From Timema cristinae (Eukaryota; Arthropoda; Insecta; Phasmatodea; Timematidae): 64,000 nucleotides of DNA. A program made the translations under genes and the position numbers. Of this stretch, positions 13,201 through 25,499 are shown piece by piece (the stretch's first letter is position 1; the number at the start of each line of letters is the position of its first letter). Below the pieces are notes generated by a model that worked only from the letters and a program-made list of their open reading frames with translations, was not told the DNA's origin and did not search any database. Location of the stretch: NCBI GenBank assembly GCA_039000515.1, contig JBCFYV010000863.1, forward strand, positions 30,254 to 94,253, read 5' to 3'.

Positions 13201-16200
13201 GTTTAGTTTTGTTTTTAAAAAAACACACCACTACTTCATAGAAAAGGAACAAGACTAAGGCCCGGTAGCAAGAACATGTTGGAGTAGGAGTAAAGGAGGA
13301 GTAAAGGCGGAGTCAGCTACTCTTGAGGAAAGGAACCCTGTCGGGTAGAACGTGTGCTTGAGTTACTCAAGGTCACGTGATGAAATATTACAAAAGAAGT
13401 AAAAATTTTCCGGGGAAAAAAATTTTTATAATCACCCCCGCCTTTTAAAAAATTTTTCGTTTTTTTTTGAAAGTTTAAATTTGGAAATTCCAATGCCCCA
13501 AAAGAAAAAAAATTTTTTTTTTTAAAAAGGCCCCCCGCACCCCAAAAAAAAAGCTGGGGGAAAAATTTAAAAAATTTTAAATTTTTCCCGAAAACCCCAA
13601 AAAGGTGATTTTTTTTTTATTTAAAAATTTTTTTTTACTTTAATATTTTTTTAAAAAAATTTACTTTAAAATTTTTTTGAGTAATTGGATTTTCTATAGA
13701 AAAAAAACTTTTTAAAAAAAAAATCTTTAAAAAGTTTTTTTAAAATTTTTTGGTAAACCAAAGTAAAATTTTAAAAAAAATTTTTGTGGGCCTATGCTAT
13801 TTTTTGGTGGGCCCCCAGCTTGATAAGTTTTTTTTTTTTTTCGTTTGGCCAAAGGGTTTTTTTTTGCATATTTTTTAAAAATCGAAACAAAAGTTTTTAA
13901 AAAATTCCCAAGGAAAAGAGGGGGAAATTTAAAATTTTAAAGGGGAAATAAACCAATTTTACTCCAAATTTTTTTTTTTTGTTATTTTGGGAGGTCTTAG
14001 AAAAACCTTTTAAAATTTTCACTTTTGACCTTTCTATCTTAGGTAGTTTAAACCCTTTAAAATAATTTTTTGTAAAAGGGAAAAGGGCCCAGTTTACAAA
14101 TTTTAAAAAAAATAAAAATTAAAAAACAATGTAAAATTTAAATAAAAAAAAATTACAAAAAAACAAATATTTCAGTATTACCTTGGTTTTTATAGAGACA
14201 ACAAAATTTTATAAAAAGTTTCATGATTATTAAAAAACCCCTTTTTATTAATATAGCCAGCTTTTTTAGGGGGGGAATTTTCCCTTTTTAAAATTGGGCC
14301 CCCTTTTAATAATTTAAAAAAAACCCTTAGAAAATTTTTTTTTTTGGGTAAAAAAGACCCCTCAAGTTAAAAAATTTGGGGGAAATGGGTTTTAAAAATT
14401 TTTTGTAAAAATTTTAAAAATTTGGGTTTTACCCGCCCCAAACTTTGGGGGGCATTGTCAAATTAAAAAGGAAGGGGCAACTATTTTTAAGAGCCCCGGG
14501 AACTGTGAGAAAGGACGAGGGCCCCCAAAATTTTTTACAAAACCATAAAAACCCCGGGGTTTTGAGGGGGTTTTTCCCCCCCCTAAAAAGCGCTCTGGGT
14601 TTTTGGGTTTAAAAACCCTTGTTTTTCCAAACCCAATTTTGGGTTTTTCCCATACAAAAGGGGGGGCTTTTTTGAGTTTTTTAAAAAAAAAAAGGGTTTT
14701 TTTTTCAGAGGGGGTGCACACACAGAAACAGATTTTATAATTTTTTTATATTCAAAGAAAAAATTTTGGGGGCTGGAAGGGTGGGCCTATATTTACTTTT
14801 TAATAAAACCCCAAAAAAAAATTTTTTTAAAATCCCAAAAAAAAGGGGAAATTTTATGATAGTATAAAAAAAAATTAAAAATTTGGGGTTTCCCCAAAAA
14901 TTTAAATTTCTTTTTTGGGCATAAACTTTTCAAATTTCCGGGAAAAAAAGGGTTTTTTTGACTTTAACTTAATGGAAAGTCTAGTTTGGGGGATGGGAAT
15001 TTTTTAAGACTTTTTAAAAACACACTTGTCGAAAAGTTGGGGGCCCGCCCCTTTTAAATTTTTTTTAGTTCCCCTAATAAATTTTTTGGCCCTTAGGAGT
15101 GTTGGGTTTTTTAAAATGTAGGTATTTTTTAAAAATTTTTTAATGTGCAATTTAAAAATGGTAAAAAATTTAATTTAAATTGGATTTTTTCTTTGAATTT
15201 TTGGGAAATTGCAGCTGAAGGTCACTTTGGACTTGAAAATCTGATTATGAAGTTTTTAATAACATCAAAAATTTATAAAACCTCCCCATTTAAACAAACT
15301 AGCTTTGCTTGTTTTTTTTCAAAACAAACCTTTTTTTTTCCGTTTTTCCCCAATAAAAGCAGTGTCAGTTTGTCGTTTGCCATTTTTTCACCTTGTTTCA
15401 AAGGTCTCGGTCACCTTTTCACATCCCCTGCTTCCCTTTTGGGGCCCCCCAGCCCTTTTAAAATTTTGATTTTTTTAAATTTTAAAATAGTTGAAAAAAC
15501 CCTTCAAAAAAATTTTAATATTTCCACATTTATTTTTAAACCCACTATTATTATCTTTATATTTTCTTTAAGTGAATCAATTTTCTTTTTGTTAACTAAA
15601 AATTTTTTTTAATTTAGAGTGACTCTGATAGAGAACATTATTTTTGTTGTCCTTTTTTTAAAAACCCAAAGGGTTGGGAAAATTTTGTTAAATTATTTTT
15701 TGACATTTTGTGATGGATTATTTCTCTTGAATAAAAAAAACCCCCGAAACCCGATTTTTTTTTTTTCCCAAGAAAGCTTTCCTATAAACAAAAAAATATA
15801 ATTAATAAATGAAATATTGAATTTTTTTTGAATTGAATTTTAAACCCCAATTTTTTTTTAAACACTTTTGTTTTACTATGTTTAATGTTCCGATTGATAA
15901 AAAACCCTTTATATCTTTATATAAAACCTGTTATGGGTGGGTAGTTTATATTAATTTTACATATTTAAAATTACTGTTTTTTAAAATATTTTATACATTT
16001 AACTTGCTATTATGTTCAAAATTATGAAAAAAAAAATTAAGGACTTAAGAATTGAGCCAAAGATGTTTGGCTCTAAAATTTAATAAAAACCACCAAACAT
16101 TTTCCCATTTGTTAAAAAAAATTTTTCATTTTTGGGTTATTTTCAAGTGATGTGTAGAAAAATTTACAATTTCCAATACCCAAAATTGGTCAATCGTTCA

Positions 16201-17189
16201 CCCCTGCTTAAACCCTTTAAAAAATTTTTAAAAAAAATCTACTTTCTTATTTTAAATAAAGTGTTTAAAAGGGAAACTTTTCCTTCCATTTGGGAGGGTC
16301 CTTTTGGGGGTACTTGTTTTCCCTGTTTTTTTGTTAACCACTTAGTTTTTGGGCAAAAAAGGGGGCCCCCCCCGGGCGGGTATCTTAATTCGTATCGCAA
16401 ATTAAATTTTGACAATTTTTTTTATATTTTTTTTTTTGGCCAATCTCTAGTTTTTTAACAAAAAAAATTTAAACTGACTAAAAAAAAAATTGATTTTTAT
16501 TAAATTTCCTTTCCCTTAGCAGGGTGGTTTATTATTTTTCATCCCAAGGCCCAAAATTTTTGGAGCATCTTTTTTTGGCACCAAAAGCCAAGATAAAACC
16601 CGAAATTTTGTCAAATAATATAGGCTCGAAAACAAAAATTTCAAAAAATTATTTTTAATATTAAAATTAAAATAAATTTATTTGGAAAAAGGTAAAAAAA
16701 AGGGTTTGATGGGAAAAAAAAAAAAAGGCACGAGTTTATTACATTTTTTAGAGTTATATTAAAATAAATTGAAATTTTTTGTTGGAAATCTGCCAAATTT
16801 AAATTCATAGTTTAATTTTAAATTTAAATTTCATCAAAAAATATTTTATGAAATTCAAATCATTTTTCACTAAAACTTAGCTTATTAAATAATATTTTAT
16901 ACAGATTTTTATAAATTAAAAAAAATGCAAAACGAATGCAGCCATGAGTTTTTTCTAAAAAAAATGTTATTTGAATCACCCGGGGGCTTTTTTTCCAATT
17001 TTTCCTGGTAAGTTTTAAAGTAAGGGGGAATTTTTTTAAAAAAAAAAGTGTAAAAAGGCCCCAAATTTTTTTTGGTTTGTTTACGTTTCTTTATATTAAA
17101 TTTAAAACTTTTTAAAATTTTGATCCCAAACATTTTTCCAAAGGGTTTTAAACAAATCATAAAATTTGATCAACACAAAACCCCAAACC
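13201..17189. other. AT-rich noisy DNA, no gene supported
   Basis: The first 180 bases (purine-rich GGAGTAAAGG words) are clean. From about 13,390 runs of A, T, C and G dominate. The longest open frame (15,145-15,612, plus) is rich in F, K, N and S with no recognisable motif. An acceptor-like TTGCAG at 15,210-15,215 precedes a short cleaner segment, which alone is not enough for an exon call. Confidence 0.4.
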
Positions 17190-17385
17190 TCGGGGGTTTT
17201 GGTTTTTGCTAACACGCTACTTTTGTTGAGCTAAAACCAAAGAGGATAGGAAGATTAAAGGTTCAAAATCTCGTCGAGTGAACGGGAGGTAATTTTTCCC
17301 CTAAAAATTTATTCCTTCCCTCCACCAAGTGGGTTCACTTCCCCCAAAATTCCACCTTTTAAATTTTCCCAACACATTCCCTTTG
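17190..17385 (+). mobile_element. SINE family A, noisy copy
   Basis: Landmarks in order: GCTAACACGCTAC (A-box side), AGGTTCAAAATCTCGTCG (B-box side), GTGAACGGGAGGTAATTTTT, CTTCCCTCCACCAAGTGGG, and a TTCCCAACACATTCC stretch. This is the same order as the clean family A element at 55,665. The AAT tail is not preserved. Confidence 0.65.
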
Positions 17386-17874
17386 TTTTAATTAGTTTTT
17401 AGGAAAAAACCCGAAGGGGTTTGTAAGATTTATTTGATAAAAAAATTTTAAATACTTTTTTTTATTTTTATTTGGTATTTTGGTGTAACGTGCTTGGTTC
17501 CCGTACCTTAATCTGAGGCGGGAAAACATCCAGGTTTCCCAATTCATAACAGAAAAAAGGGAAAATTAAAATAGTCGATTTAAAAATTTTTTTATTAGCC
17601 CTCCTCAAGGACCAAAATAATCAGGGTTTTTTTAACACCCCAATTTTAAAATTTTTAAACAGGGATATTTATTTTCTCTTAACGCCCAGTGTCAGGGGCA
17701 CTTGTATTTTTTAAATTTTCCATGTTGGGGCACAGAGGGGTTTCAGGGCCCCCGCCGTACAGCCCTTGTGTAAATTTTGTGTTTTGATATTTTTAAAAAG
17801 TATAAACATTTAAAATAAAAAATTAAATTTTGGGGCCAAAATGGTCAAAAAATATCAAACTCAAAAAAAAAACT

Positions 17875-18075
17875 TTTATTTGTTTAGATAGGGAGTTTCA
17901 TGGTTTGAACCCCAGGCAATTTCTAACGGGGGTGGTCCTTTTGTAAAGGGTTTTTTCCCCTTTTTTTCCTTCAAAGGTATACACTATTTAATCCAAATTT
18001 CCTCCCCCCAAAACATTGGATAAAGGTATCCCTTTTAAAAACCGGGGACCAGATAGTACGACGTGCTAAATCGCC
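17875..18075 (+). mobile_element. Probable SINE remnant with the shared tail
   Basis: A B-box-like TGGTTTGAACCCCAGG is followed by a GGTGGTCC...TTTTTTCCCC stretch and ends with ACCGGGGACCAGATAGTACGA then CGTGCTAAAT. That ending looks like a decayed form of the CCCGAACGGGTAGTAAGACGGTGCTAAAT tail of families A and B. It is too degraded to assign to a family. Confidence 0.35.
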
Positions 18076-19604
18076 CAAGATTGTGTATATGAGGGTTAAA
18101 TTAAAGGTTTTTACAATAATTGTGTGTGGTTTTCCCTTATTAGAAAGTTTAAAATGTAAGAATTTTAGATTTGGAATTTATGTAACAAAACATCCACCTT
18201 ACAAAAGGGAAAAAAAAATTCACTCTTGATTTAGAACGAAAATAAATTTTCCTCTCTCCCCTTTGGGGACATACTTTTAAGACAAAATGAGCAGGGATAA
18301 CCTGCAGTTCCCACCATTCCCCCATTTCATTAGGGTCTTTTGGTCTTTTTTTAATGGATGTCCAAAATTTGTTAGGGTTTTTGGGATAAAAAAGTCTGTT
18401 TCAAAAGGGAAATTTTTAAAACCAGCTATATATTAAACTTTAAACCAAATTTTTGATTCCCCCGCCACAATGATTTTAAAAAGGTTTCCCAAACAAAAAA
18501 TGTCCTTGTGGTAAAACCCCAGACCTCAAAAGGACACCCGGGGCTCTGGACAGGGTTTGGTGGGTGCACCCCTCTCGATATAAAAATCCGGGGAATTGGC
18601 CTAGTAATAGAACACATTGGGCCAAGCTCCCAGTTCAGCTTCTGTGGTGGGAAACCACCCCACATGTTGCTTTTTTGGGGGCCCAAAAAATTGATATTTT
18701 CTAACAACACGCGAAAAACCGTTGACTGGTCAACATTGGGGGCCAAACCATTTCTCCGCCAACAACCTAAAAATGGAAGAAAAAGTTACTGGGCCAATTT
18801 TAAAAAAAAATTAAAAAAATTTAATTGTCTTTATTTCCGACCAAAGGCCACTGTGATTTTTTTTAGGGTAATTTTTTTTTGGTTTTTAAATTTTTAACAG
18901 TTGTATTATTTTAATTTTATATTGAATTAAAAAAAAAATTTGGTTTGACCTATAAATTTTTTTAAAGTATTTATATTTAATGTTAAAAATATGGTTACGA
19001 AAAAAAAGAATTGTTAGGTGATGAATAACAGATTTTTTAAGGAATTAAGACATTTTTAAAAACCCAAAATGGGGAATAATTTTGGAAGTAAAACCCTTTA
19101 GGTGGACTGGAAAAAAATAGATTTTGTTGCCCTTATTTTTGTAAGTGGGGGGAAAACCCTTTCGTCCTTCTGAGTGCGTGAGTAAAAAAAGGGGGTTGAT
19201 TTTTTCCCTTCAATGTTTGGAGGTCTCTAACAAATTTTTTAAACGTTTCCCCAGTCAAAACCCAACTTTTTTTCGGGCCGAGACCATTAAACTCCTCTGC
19301 CCCCATGTTCATTTTCCAAACAGTTTTTAAAAGTGCCATTTATATTCCGGGGGAAAACATAAGAAGCTGCCTTTATGAGAAAATTGAATTTATTTTTCCC
19401 AAAGTACCCAATTTAAAGTGTATTATCGGGTTTTTTAAATTTTTAAAATTTTTTAACAAAATTTATTTTAAAATTTAAAATTAATGTAAATCCCTAAAAA
19501 ATTTTTTTTCTTTCTGAGTGCTTTTTAAATTTTTGGTTTGGGTTTCAACCTTTAAATTTAGCTTTTATTATTTTTATTATTTTTAAATTTTTTATTATTT
19601 TTTA
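18076..19604. other. Noisy DNA, no gene supported
   Basis: Both strands are open over about 100 codons at 18,426-18,897, but there is no recognisable motif and neither frame can be preferred. The segment 18,500-18,780 is more GC-rich than its surroundings and could be an unrecognised dispersed repeat. Confidence 0.3.
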
Positions 19605-19945
19605 AATTATTTTTATAATAATAATAATAAAATAATTTTATTATTATTATTATTAGAACCGCGTTTTATACCCTTTCCCGGGTTACACGCACTTACGCAA
19701 AATGGGGTAATTTTTGGGTATTGTGAGATAAAAATGGAGGCCCTTTAATTTTTAAAACGTGGGATCCAAACCAGGTGGGGCCTTTGGATTCCCCCATTCA
19801 CAAGTTGTGTTTAAATTTCCACGTTTTGTCAGAGGTGAAGGGAAGGTTTTGGGGAAATCAGAAAAAACTGTGTTTTGGGCCCGGGAGGAAGAACCCAAAC
19901 CCCCCCAGCAAAGAAGTCTGCCCTTCCCACTAGACCACCATTTTC
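19605..19945 (-). mobile_element. SINE family B, reverse orientation, noisy
   Basis: Read on the plus strand it begins with the tail complement (ATTATTATTAGAACCGCG, then TTTCCCGGGTTACACGC), then GTATTGTGAGATAAAAATGG, AACGTGGGATCCAAACC, ATTCACAAGTTGTG, TTGTCAGAGGTGAAGG, and ends with CCCACTAGACCACC, the A-box side. This follows the clean reverse copy at 58,560-58,939 throughout. The body is padded with homopolymers. Confidence 0.8.
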
Positions 19946-22208
19946 ACCCAAAATTTTGCTTTTTACATTTTCCCAAAAAAAGCTTTGTTGGCATTTAAAT
20001 TTTTTGTAGTTGGGTTTTGTTTTATTACTTAATTTCCCCAGTTTGATCACTATTTTCAGGGCAACCCCAAAGTTAAACATTTTTTTTACGCTCAAAATTA
20101 AAAATTTTTGGGAAAGAGTGAGAAAAAACATATTTAAAATACTAATCTTTAAAACACTAATTTTTTCCCCCTTTCTTAATTATGAATGTTTAAAAAACAT
20201 AACAGGAAAAAAATTTTAAAATTCATGTTTAAAAATTTGTTACCTATACTTTGTGAATCCACCCTTTTTGAACCTTTAACTTATCTTGCCGGGTTCATGA
20301 TCATGTTTGGGGGCTCAGTTTAGGGCGGCTTGGCTAAAAGTGGGAGAAAATTCAGCTATGGACATTTTCCAGAAACTGGTATTTTCGGGTTTGTACAAGG
20401 GGGCAGCAAAAAGGGGGGGACTATTGCTATATTTTTTACAGGTCTAACGTCCCATAACAGACTCCGCCTTAATCTTTCGTGATGAATGACTAAGCACGGA
20501 CAGTTCAGACAGACTCTAAACTCCGGTTTATCTCAGCGGTATTGAGGGGTATTTTAGAAACTTTTTCAGAAAATTTTTCCTGAAATTTTTGAAAAATTTT
20601 AAATTCAATAAATTTGACGGAATCCAAAAAAAATTTGTTTTTCGATGAAATTGTGCATCAAATGACAGAGGAATAAAAATTTTAAAAATGCAAAAAAATT
20701 TTTTCATTATTTTCCCAAAAACAGTTTATTGAGAAAAAAACTACTCAAAATTTAAGACAAATAACAAAAACTGATTACTTTTTGGGGAAAATTTTTATTT
20801 TTTAAAATACAAAAAAAATTTAAATAAATAAACCCCATAGTGATTTTGGGGGTTTGTTTTAAATACGCAAATTAAAGGGCTAGGCCCTGAAAAAATTAAA
20901 TTTTTAAAAACGAAAAAAAGAAATCTTAGATTATTTTTGAAAAAAAGGTTGGTAGCTTTTTTTCCCGGTTTGAAAAAAAGCGTTTTAACTTTGCAATTTC
21001 CCCCCCCCCCCCCCCTCCCCATGCTGAGAAAAAAAGAAGGGTTCATGGGGAAAAAAGGCCCCCCCCCTCTCCTCCCCCCCTTGATACCCCAAAACCCCCC
21101 AAATTTCCAACCTGCAAGAAGAAAAACCCAGGGGTAGAAAAAGGGGATTACGGGGACTTTGAAAAGTCCCCCAACTTTTTTCATATTACTTTCAAAATCA
21201 AAAGTGTGATTTCCCAAAAGTTTTTAATTATCTTCCGGCGAAAACGCAAAATTAAAAACAATTTTAAAATCCCCATGATTTAAATTTTGGTTACTTCTTA
21301 AAATACTTTTTAAATCCTTACAACATGAATTTACGTTAAAAATTAGAAATACTCGAGTTCCCCCAAAAATTCCACTTATATTAAAAAAGGGTTTATGATG
21401 GGGGTATTATAATGAAATATATCCCCCAAAGAATTGTTAGTATTTTATCAAGTATTTAAGCAAAAATTTTTAGTGAAATTTAGGGGGAAACCCAAACCAA
21501 AAGGGTTCATAAATTTCAAACTAAAAAACTTATAAAAGAAAAAATCCCCAAAATTTTTAAAAACGTGTTTTAGTTATTTTTTTTAAATTTTCTAAAACTT
21601 TTTAATTTGCATTTTCGCTTAAAGGGGGAAAATTATAATAAAAATTTCCCCAATCTCAAAAAACAAAGAAAACTGAAAATTTTAATGGGAAAATACGGGT
21701 GAATGGTTTTTTATAGTTTGTTTTGTGGTTTATTTTTTCATATTAGTAAATAAATAGGGTTTTTTATTTGGCACTTTTTTAGACTTTTCACAGATACCGC
21801 AGGTTAAACGTAAATTTTTTTAAATTTTGATCCAACTTTTTCATTTTATGTGTATTCAAACAAATCAAGGGACGGGTTTAAAAAAAAATTTGAAATTTAA
21901 AATAAAAAAAATTAGGGGATACATTGAAGAAATAAGTTTGTTTTCATAAAAAGGCCATTTTCCCTCTTTGGGGCGGGAAATTTTTCCCTTTCATGTGTGT
22001 GTGTGTTTTGGGGTGTGTGTGTGTGTGTATTTTGTGCGGGTTTAAAATCATTTAAAGCTTAAGAGACTGTAATAATTTTCTTTGACATCTTCACAGAGGA
22101 CTTTCCCAGGAAACAAGATTGTTTTTTTTCCAAAATGCTTTGATTGTAAAAAAATTGGGTTTTTTTGGGAAAGTGGGCCTTTTTTCAGAATTTTTTTAAT
22201 TTAACTTT
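19946..22208. other. Noisy AT-rich DNA, no gene supported
   Basis: It holds a C16 run at 21,000-21,015 inside a C-rich stretch reaching 21,080, which creates proline- and glycine-rich false frames on both strands. A cleaner patch lies at 20,430-20,540. A GT repeat is listed separately. Nothing else was recognised. Confidence 0.4.
21994..22028. repeat. (GT)n microsatellite
   Basis: Two GT runs separated by a TTTTGGGG interruption. Confidence 0.85.
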
Positions 22209-22248
22209 TATTTAGCAACGGGTCTTACTCTCCGTTCGGGTTGAAAGC
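22209..22248 (-). mobile_element. Isolated SINE tail, reverse orientation
   Basis: TATTTAGCAACGGGTCTTAC and CCGTTCGGGTTG are the reverse complement of the shared SINE tail. The sequence beyond 22,250 does not resemble the body of family A or B, so this is a 5'-truncated copy, another family with the same tail, or a piece of the LINE partner's own 3' end. Confidence 0.5.
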
Positions 22249-22569
22249 CATATTGGATGCTCTAGAAGCTATGTGGAATGGTCTTTACCTGAAAAATGTT
22301 TTGAAAAAAAAAAATAAAACTTTTGAAGAAAATTACATTGAAATGCCTTTAGGAAGAATTTACAAAAAATTTTTAAAATTGGCAAACCCCCAACTAAAAA
22401 TTTCAAATTGCTTTTCTTTTTCCCGAAAGGGGACGAAGTTGCTCAAAAAAATTGGGATTTTACTGAGAATTTTAGGGGGCCCAAAGGGTTTATTGTTACA
22501 CAAATAAAAAATCAGTAGATTGTAAAAAAAGGGATGGGGGAAAAAAAAAAACTTAAAAAAGTGTTTTTA
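22249..22569. other. Unclassified sequence next to the isolated SINE tail
   Basis: A plus frame of 88 codons spans 22,241-22,507 with lysine-rich composition and no recognisable motif. If the tail at 22,209 belongs to a longer element, this would be its interior read on the minus strand. Confidence 0.3.
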
Positions 22570-23705
22570 AAAGTTTGAAAATTTCCCCAAGGGAATTCTG
22601 CCACCTGCTTCGGGCATGTTATCAAAAAGCCGGGGTCCGGGAGTATCTACCCCTATCAAGGGGAACGTTGATCCAAAAAAACCACCCCCCCGGCCCCGGG
22701 AACAGGGCCCCGGGAGAAACGTTTTTCCCTTTGGGAGAGGAAGTTGATCCAAACCCATTAGAGCCTAAAAGGGTCCGGGGGAAAACATCGAAAACTTCAA
22801 GGGGAAACTTTGACCCAAACCAAATCTAGACCCCTGAAAATGGCCGGGGGGAAATCGGACTTAAAGGGGAAGTTGACCCCAAACCACATCTAGAGCCTAA
22901 AACTTTGGCCCGGGGGGAAACATCGAGACTAAAAAAGGGGAAGGGTTGACCCAAAACCCCCAAAACTAGACCCCTGAACATGGCCAGGGGAACATCGAGA
23001 ATCGGGGGAAACCCCTTGATCCAAACCCATCCCGGGGCCTGAATATGGCCGGGAAAACGTCTTTTCTATTGAGGGGGAACGTTGATCCAAACCACATCTG
23101 GGAGCCTGAACAGGGCCGGGGGAACATGGAAAAAAAATGGGGGAACTTTTGATCCAAACCCAAAGACCCTTAAACAGGCCGGGGGAACATGGAGACAAAA
23201 CGAGGGAAACGTTACCCAAACCCATTAAAGCCTGAACATGGCCCGGGGGAACATCGAGACTATCAAAAGGAAAGTTGATCCAAACCACATCTAGACCCTA
23301 AACATGGCCAGGGGAAAATCGAGACTACAGAGGAACCCGTTGACCCAAAACCACATCTAGAGCCTGAAAAAGGCCAGGGGAACATGGAACTATCAAAGGG
23401 GAACCCTTGACCCAAAACCCAAACATCCCGACCCCTTACCAATGGCCGGGGGGAAACATCGAGACTTTTCAAGGGAACGTTAAACCAAACCACATCTAGA
23501 CCCTAAAACAGGGCCCCGGGGGAACTTCGGATTTATCAAAGGGGAAACCCTTTTGACCCCAAACCACATCCCACCCTGAATAGGGCCGGGAGAAAACGTC
23601 TTTTCTATTGAGGGAACGGACCCAAAAACCACATCAAGAGTTGAACAGGCCCCAGGGGAACTCGAGACTATCAAACCCAACCCCTCGAGCCAAAAATCTG
23701 TCACT
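22570..23705. repeat. 66-bp minisatellite array, about 17 copies (noisy)
   Basis: The unit contains, in order, GAGCCTGAACATGGCC, AGGGGAACATCGAGACTATC, AAAGGGGAACGTTGATCC and AAACCACATCTA. The GGCC landmark recurs about every 66 bases (for example near 23,045, 23,113, 23,240, 23,305 and 23,370). The unit divides by three, so several frames stay open on both strands with repeating peptides such as MGLDQ; these are artefacts. The array is GC-richer than its flanks. Confidence 0.92.
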
Positions 23706-23734
23706 ATTTCGCAGGGTGGGTTTCCTCCCCTAAG

Positions 23735-23868
23735 AAATTTTTTTTTTTTAAAGGGGGGAAAAAAAAAAAGGGTTGGGTTTTTTAAAAAAAAAAGTAAAAA
23801 AAAAAAATTAAAAAAAAAGGGGAAAAAAAAAAGGTAAAATAAAAAAAAAAAAAAAAAAAAAAAGGGTT
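23735..23868. repeat. A-rich low-complexity tract
   Basis: Runs of A broken by single G or T bases. In this noisy part it may be a base-calling artefact or an expanded poly-A. Confidence 0.7.
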
Positions 23869-24485
23869 TTGGGGAAAAAATTCCCCAAAAGTTTCCCCAA
23901 AAGACAAAAAAATTACTGGAAAAATGGGGGGGGATAAAGGGAAATATAATTCATAACCACTGGAGGCAAAAGAAAAATTTTTTGACTGTTAAAACCCTTT
24001 CTAGATACTATTTAAAATTTTTTAAAGGGGGAACTTTTAGCAGAAATTTAAATAATGTGATAAATTTTTGATAAAAGGGTACCCCCCGCATTTTTTCCAA
24101 AATTTTTGGGAAATTTTGAAAATTTTTTTATTTGGGGGAAATTCTAACTTGTGAAAGGGGTAGGCTTAGCGTAATTTTTTTACTCATAACCCGGGACACT
24201 TTTTTTTTGCTTTACTTGAGTAGAAGAATCAGTGGGGGGGGAAAATCCTATTTGGGGGGGGAGGGGTTGGTTAAAAAAAAAAGAGGGGGTTTTCCCCCCT
24301 AAACCCAAAGGGTTTTGATTCCAAGGATTTTTCCAGGAAAAATTTTGCAAGAAAAAGGGAAATCCACCCAAAGCTATTCGGGGGGGTCTTTTCTTAAAAA
24401 ATTTTAAAAAAAATTTAGTTTGGGTCTTTTAAGATTTTTTGAATTTTTCCATGCCCAAAATTTTTTTAATTATTCCCCTTAGAAA
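23869..24485. other. Noisy spacer, nothing recognised
   Basis: Homopolymer-rich AT/G sequence without a supported gene or repeat. Confidence 0.4.
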
Positions 24486-24735
24486 CCACGTCTTATTTAC
24501 CCGTTAGGCTTTTCCCTTTAAAGAAATTAGCTACGCTAATAGGTTGGGGTTTTGGGGGAATTGTTAAATTTTAAAGAAGGAATCCGCTTCCATGAGAAGG
24601 GAAAAAACCATTTGGGAAAAAAAACCCACCCATTTACCCGAACGAATTCGAACCCCCGACCCCCCCCATCCTCAGCAGTGGGAGCCCAAAAACAAAAAAT
24701 ATTTCGTTACCCAACTCCCCCCAAGGGCCCGGTTT
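24486..24735 (-). mobile_element. SINE family A, reverse orientation, noisy
   Basis: On the plus strand it starts with the tail complement (CCACGTCTTATTTACCCGTT), passes an ATTAGCTACGCTAAT region, then ACCCGAACGAATTCGAACCC, which spans the B-box complement, then CATCCTCAGCAGTGGGAGC, and ends near GTTACCCAACTCCCC on the A-box side. Order and spacing follow the clean family A copy. Confidence 0.7.
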
Positions 24736-24807
24736 TACATTTAAAAAAAAAGGGAGAAAAGTATTTTTAATACCTGACTAATATAAGAAAAAAAAAAAAT
24801 TTTTATA

Positions 24808-24925
24808 GCCCCCCTTTCGGTACCCGGGATGGTTAACGCGCTACCTCGCAGTAGATTGGACGCGGGTTGACGGGGGGGATCGATGTTGGAACCCAAGTAA
24901 AGGTGTGTTTGAGGGTGGTTTTTCC
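24808..24925 (+). mobile_element. SINE family A head fragment, forward orientation
   Basis: ATGGTTAACGCGCTA, an ACGGGGGGGATCGATGTTGG B-box region and a GAGGGTGGTTTTTCC block match the first half of family A. The body and tail are missing. It lies about 70 bases from a reverse copy, so the two heads face each other. Confidence 0.55.
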
Positions 24926-25499
24926 AAAATTTTGTTTTGTTGCAAAAAAAGGAAAATGCAAACTTTAAGTTAGGCGGGCCGCCCTATGACTTGCAGAAAA
25001 ATTTCCTAGTTGAAAACAATGTGTTTCCCTGTATCGGCATTTTTGGGTTTTGGAATATAATTTTAAAAATTGTTGATCAATTTTTGTCTCCCAACAGAAT
25101 GGTAAATGTTTTTGGAAATTTTTTTAAAAATTTTGGAAACCTCTAGTTGCTATTGAAAAAGCCCTTAGCTGGTTTTTTTTTAAAATTTGTTTTGTGGGTG
25201 GGAGGGGGCATTTCCCCCTATTTGCCTCCTCCTCGGTGTGCCACTGGACCCTTTAAATTTTTAAATTCATGTTCAAAATAAATTTTTGTAAATTTCCCGA
25301 TAAATTTTTTTGTTTTGACCCCCAAAAATTTTCTTAAAAATTTTAAAGGCCACGAACCCAAACTAAACTATTTCCGCTCGCCTTGGGGTACAGTTATAGA
25401 AATTGCCCCATCGTCAGCCTGCCCTTCTTCTTTTTTTTGGGATAAGTGAAAATTTAAATATATCCCAAAAGGGCACCCAAATTTTAATTCCTCCCTGAA
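24926..25499. other. Spacer, no gene supported
   Basis: AT-rich with a moderately clean patch at 25,355-25,440. A 69-codon plus frame (24,937-25,146) shows no recognisable motif. Confidence 0.35.

Noticed and set aside
15145..15612. 155-codon plus frame
   Set aside because: F/K/S/N-rich composition from homopolymers and no motif; the acceptor-like TTGCAG at 15,210 is not enough.
18426..18897. Overlapping open frames on both strands
   Set aside because: Neither strand is favoured and no conserved motif is visible; it could be an unrecognised dispersed repeat.
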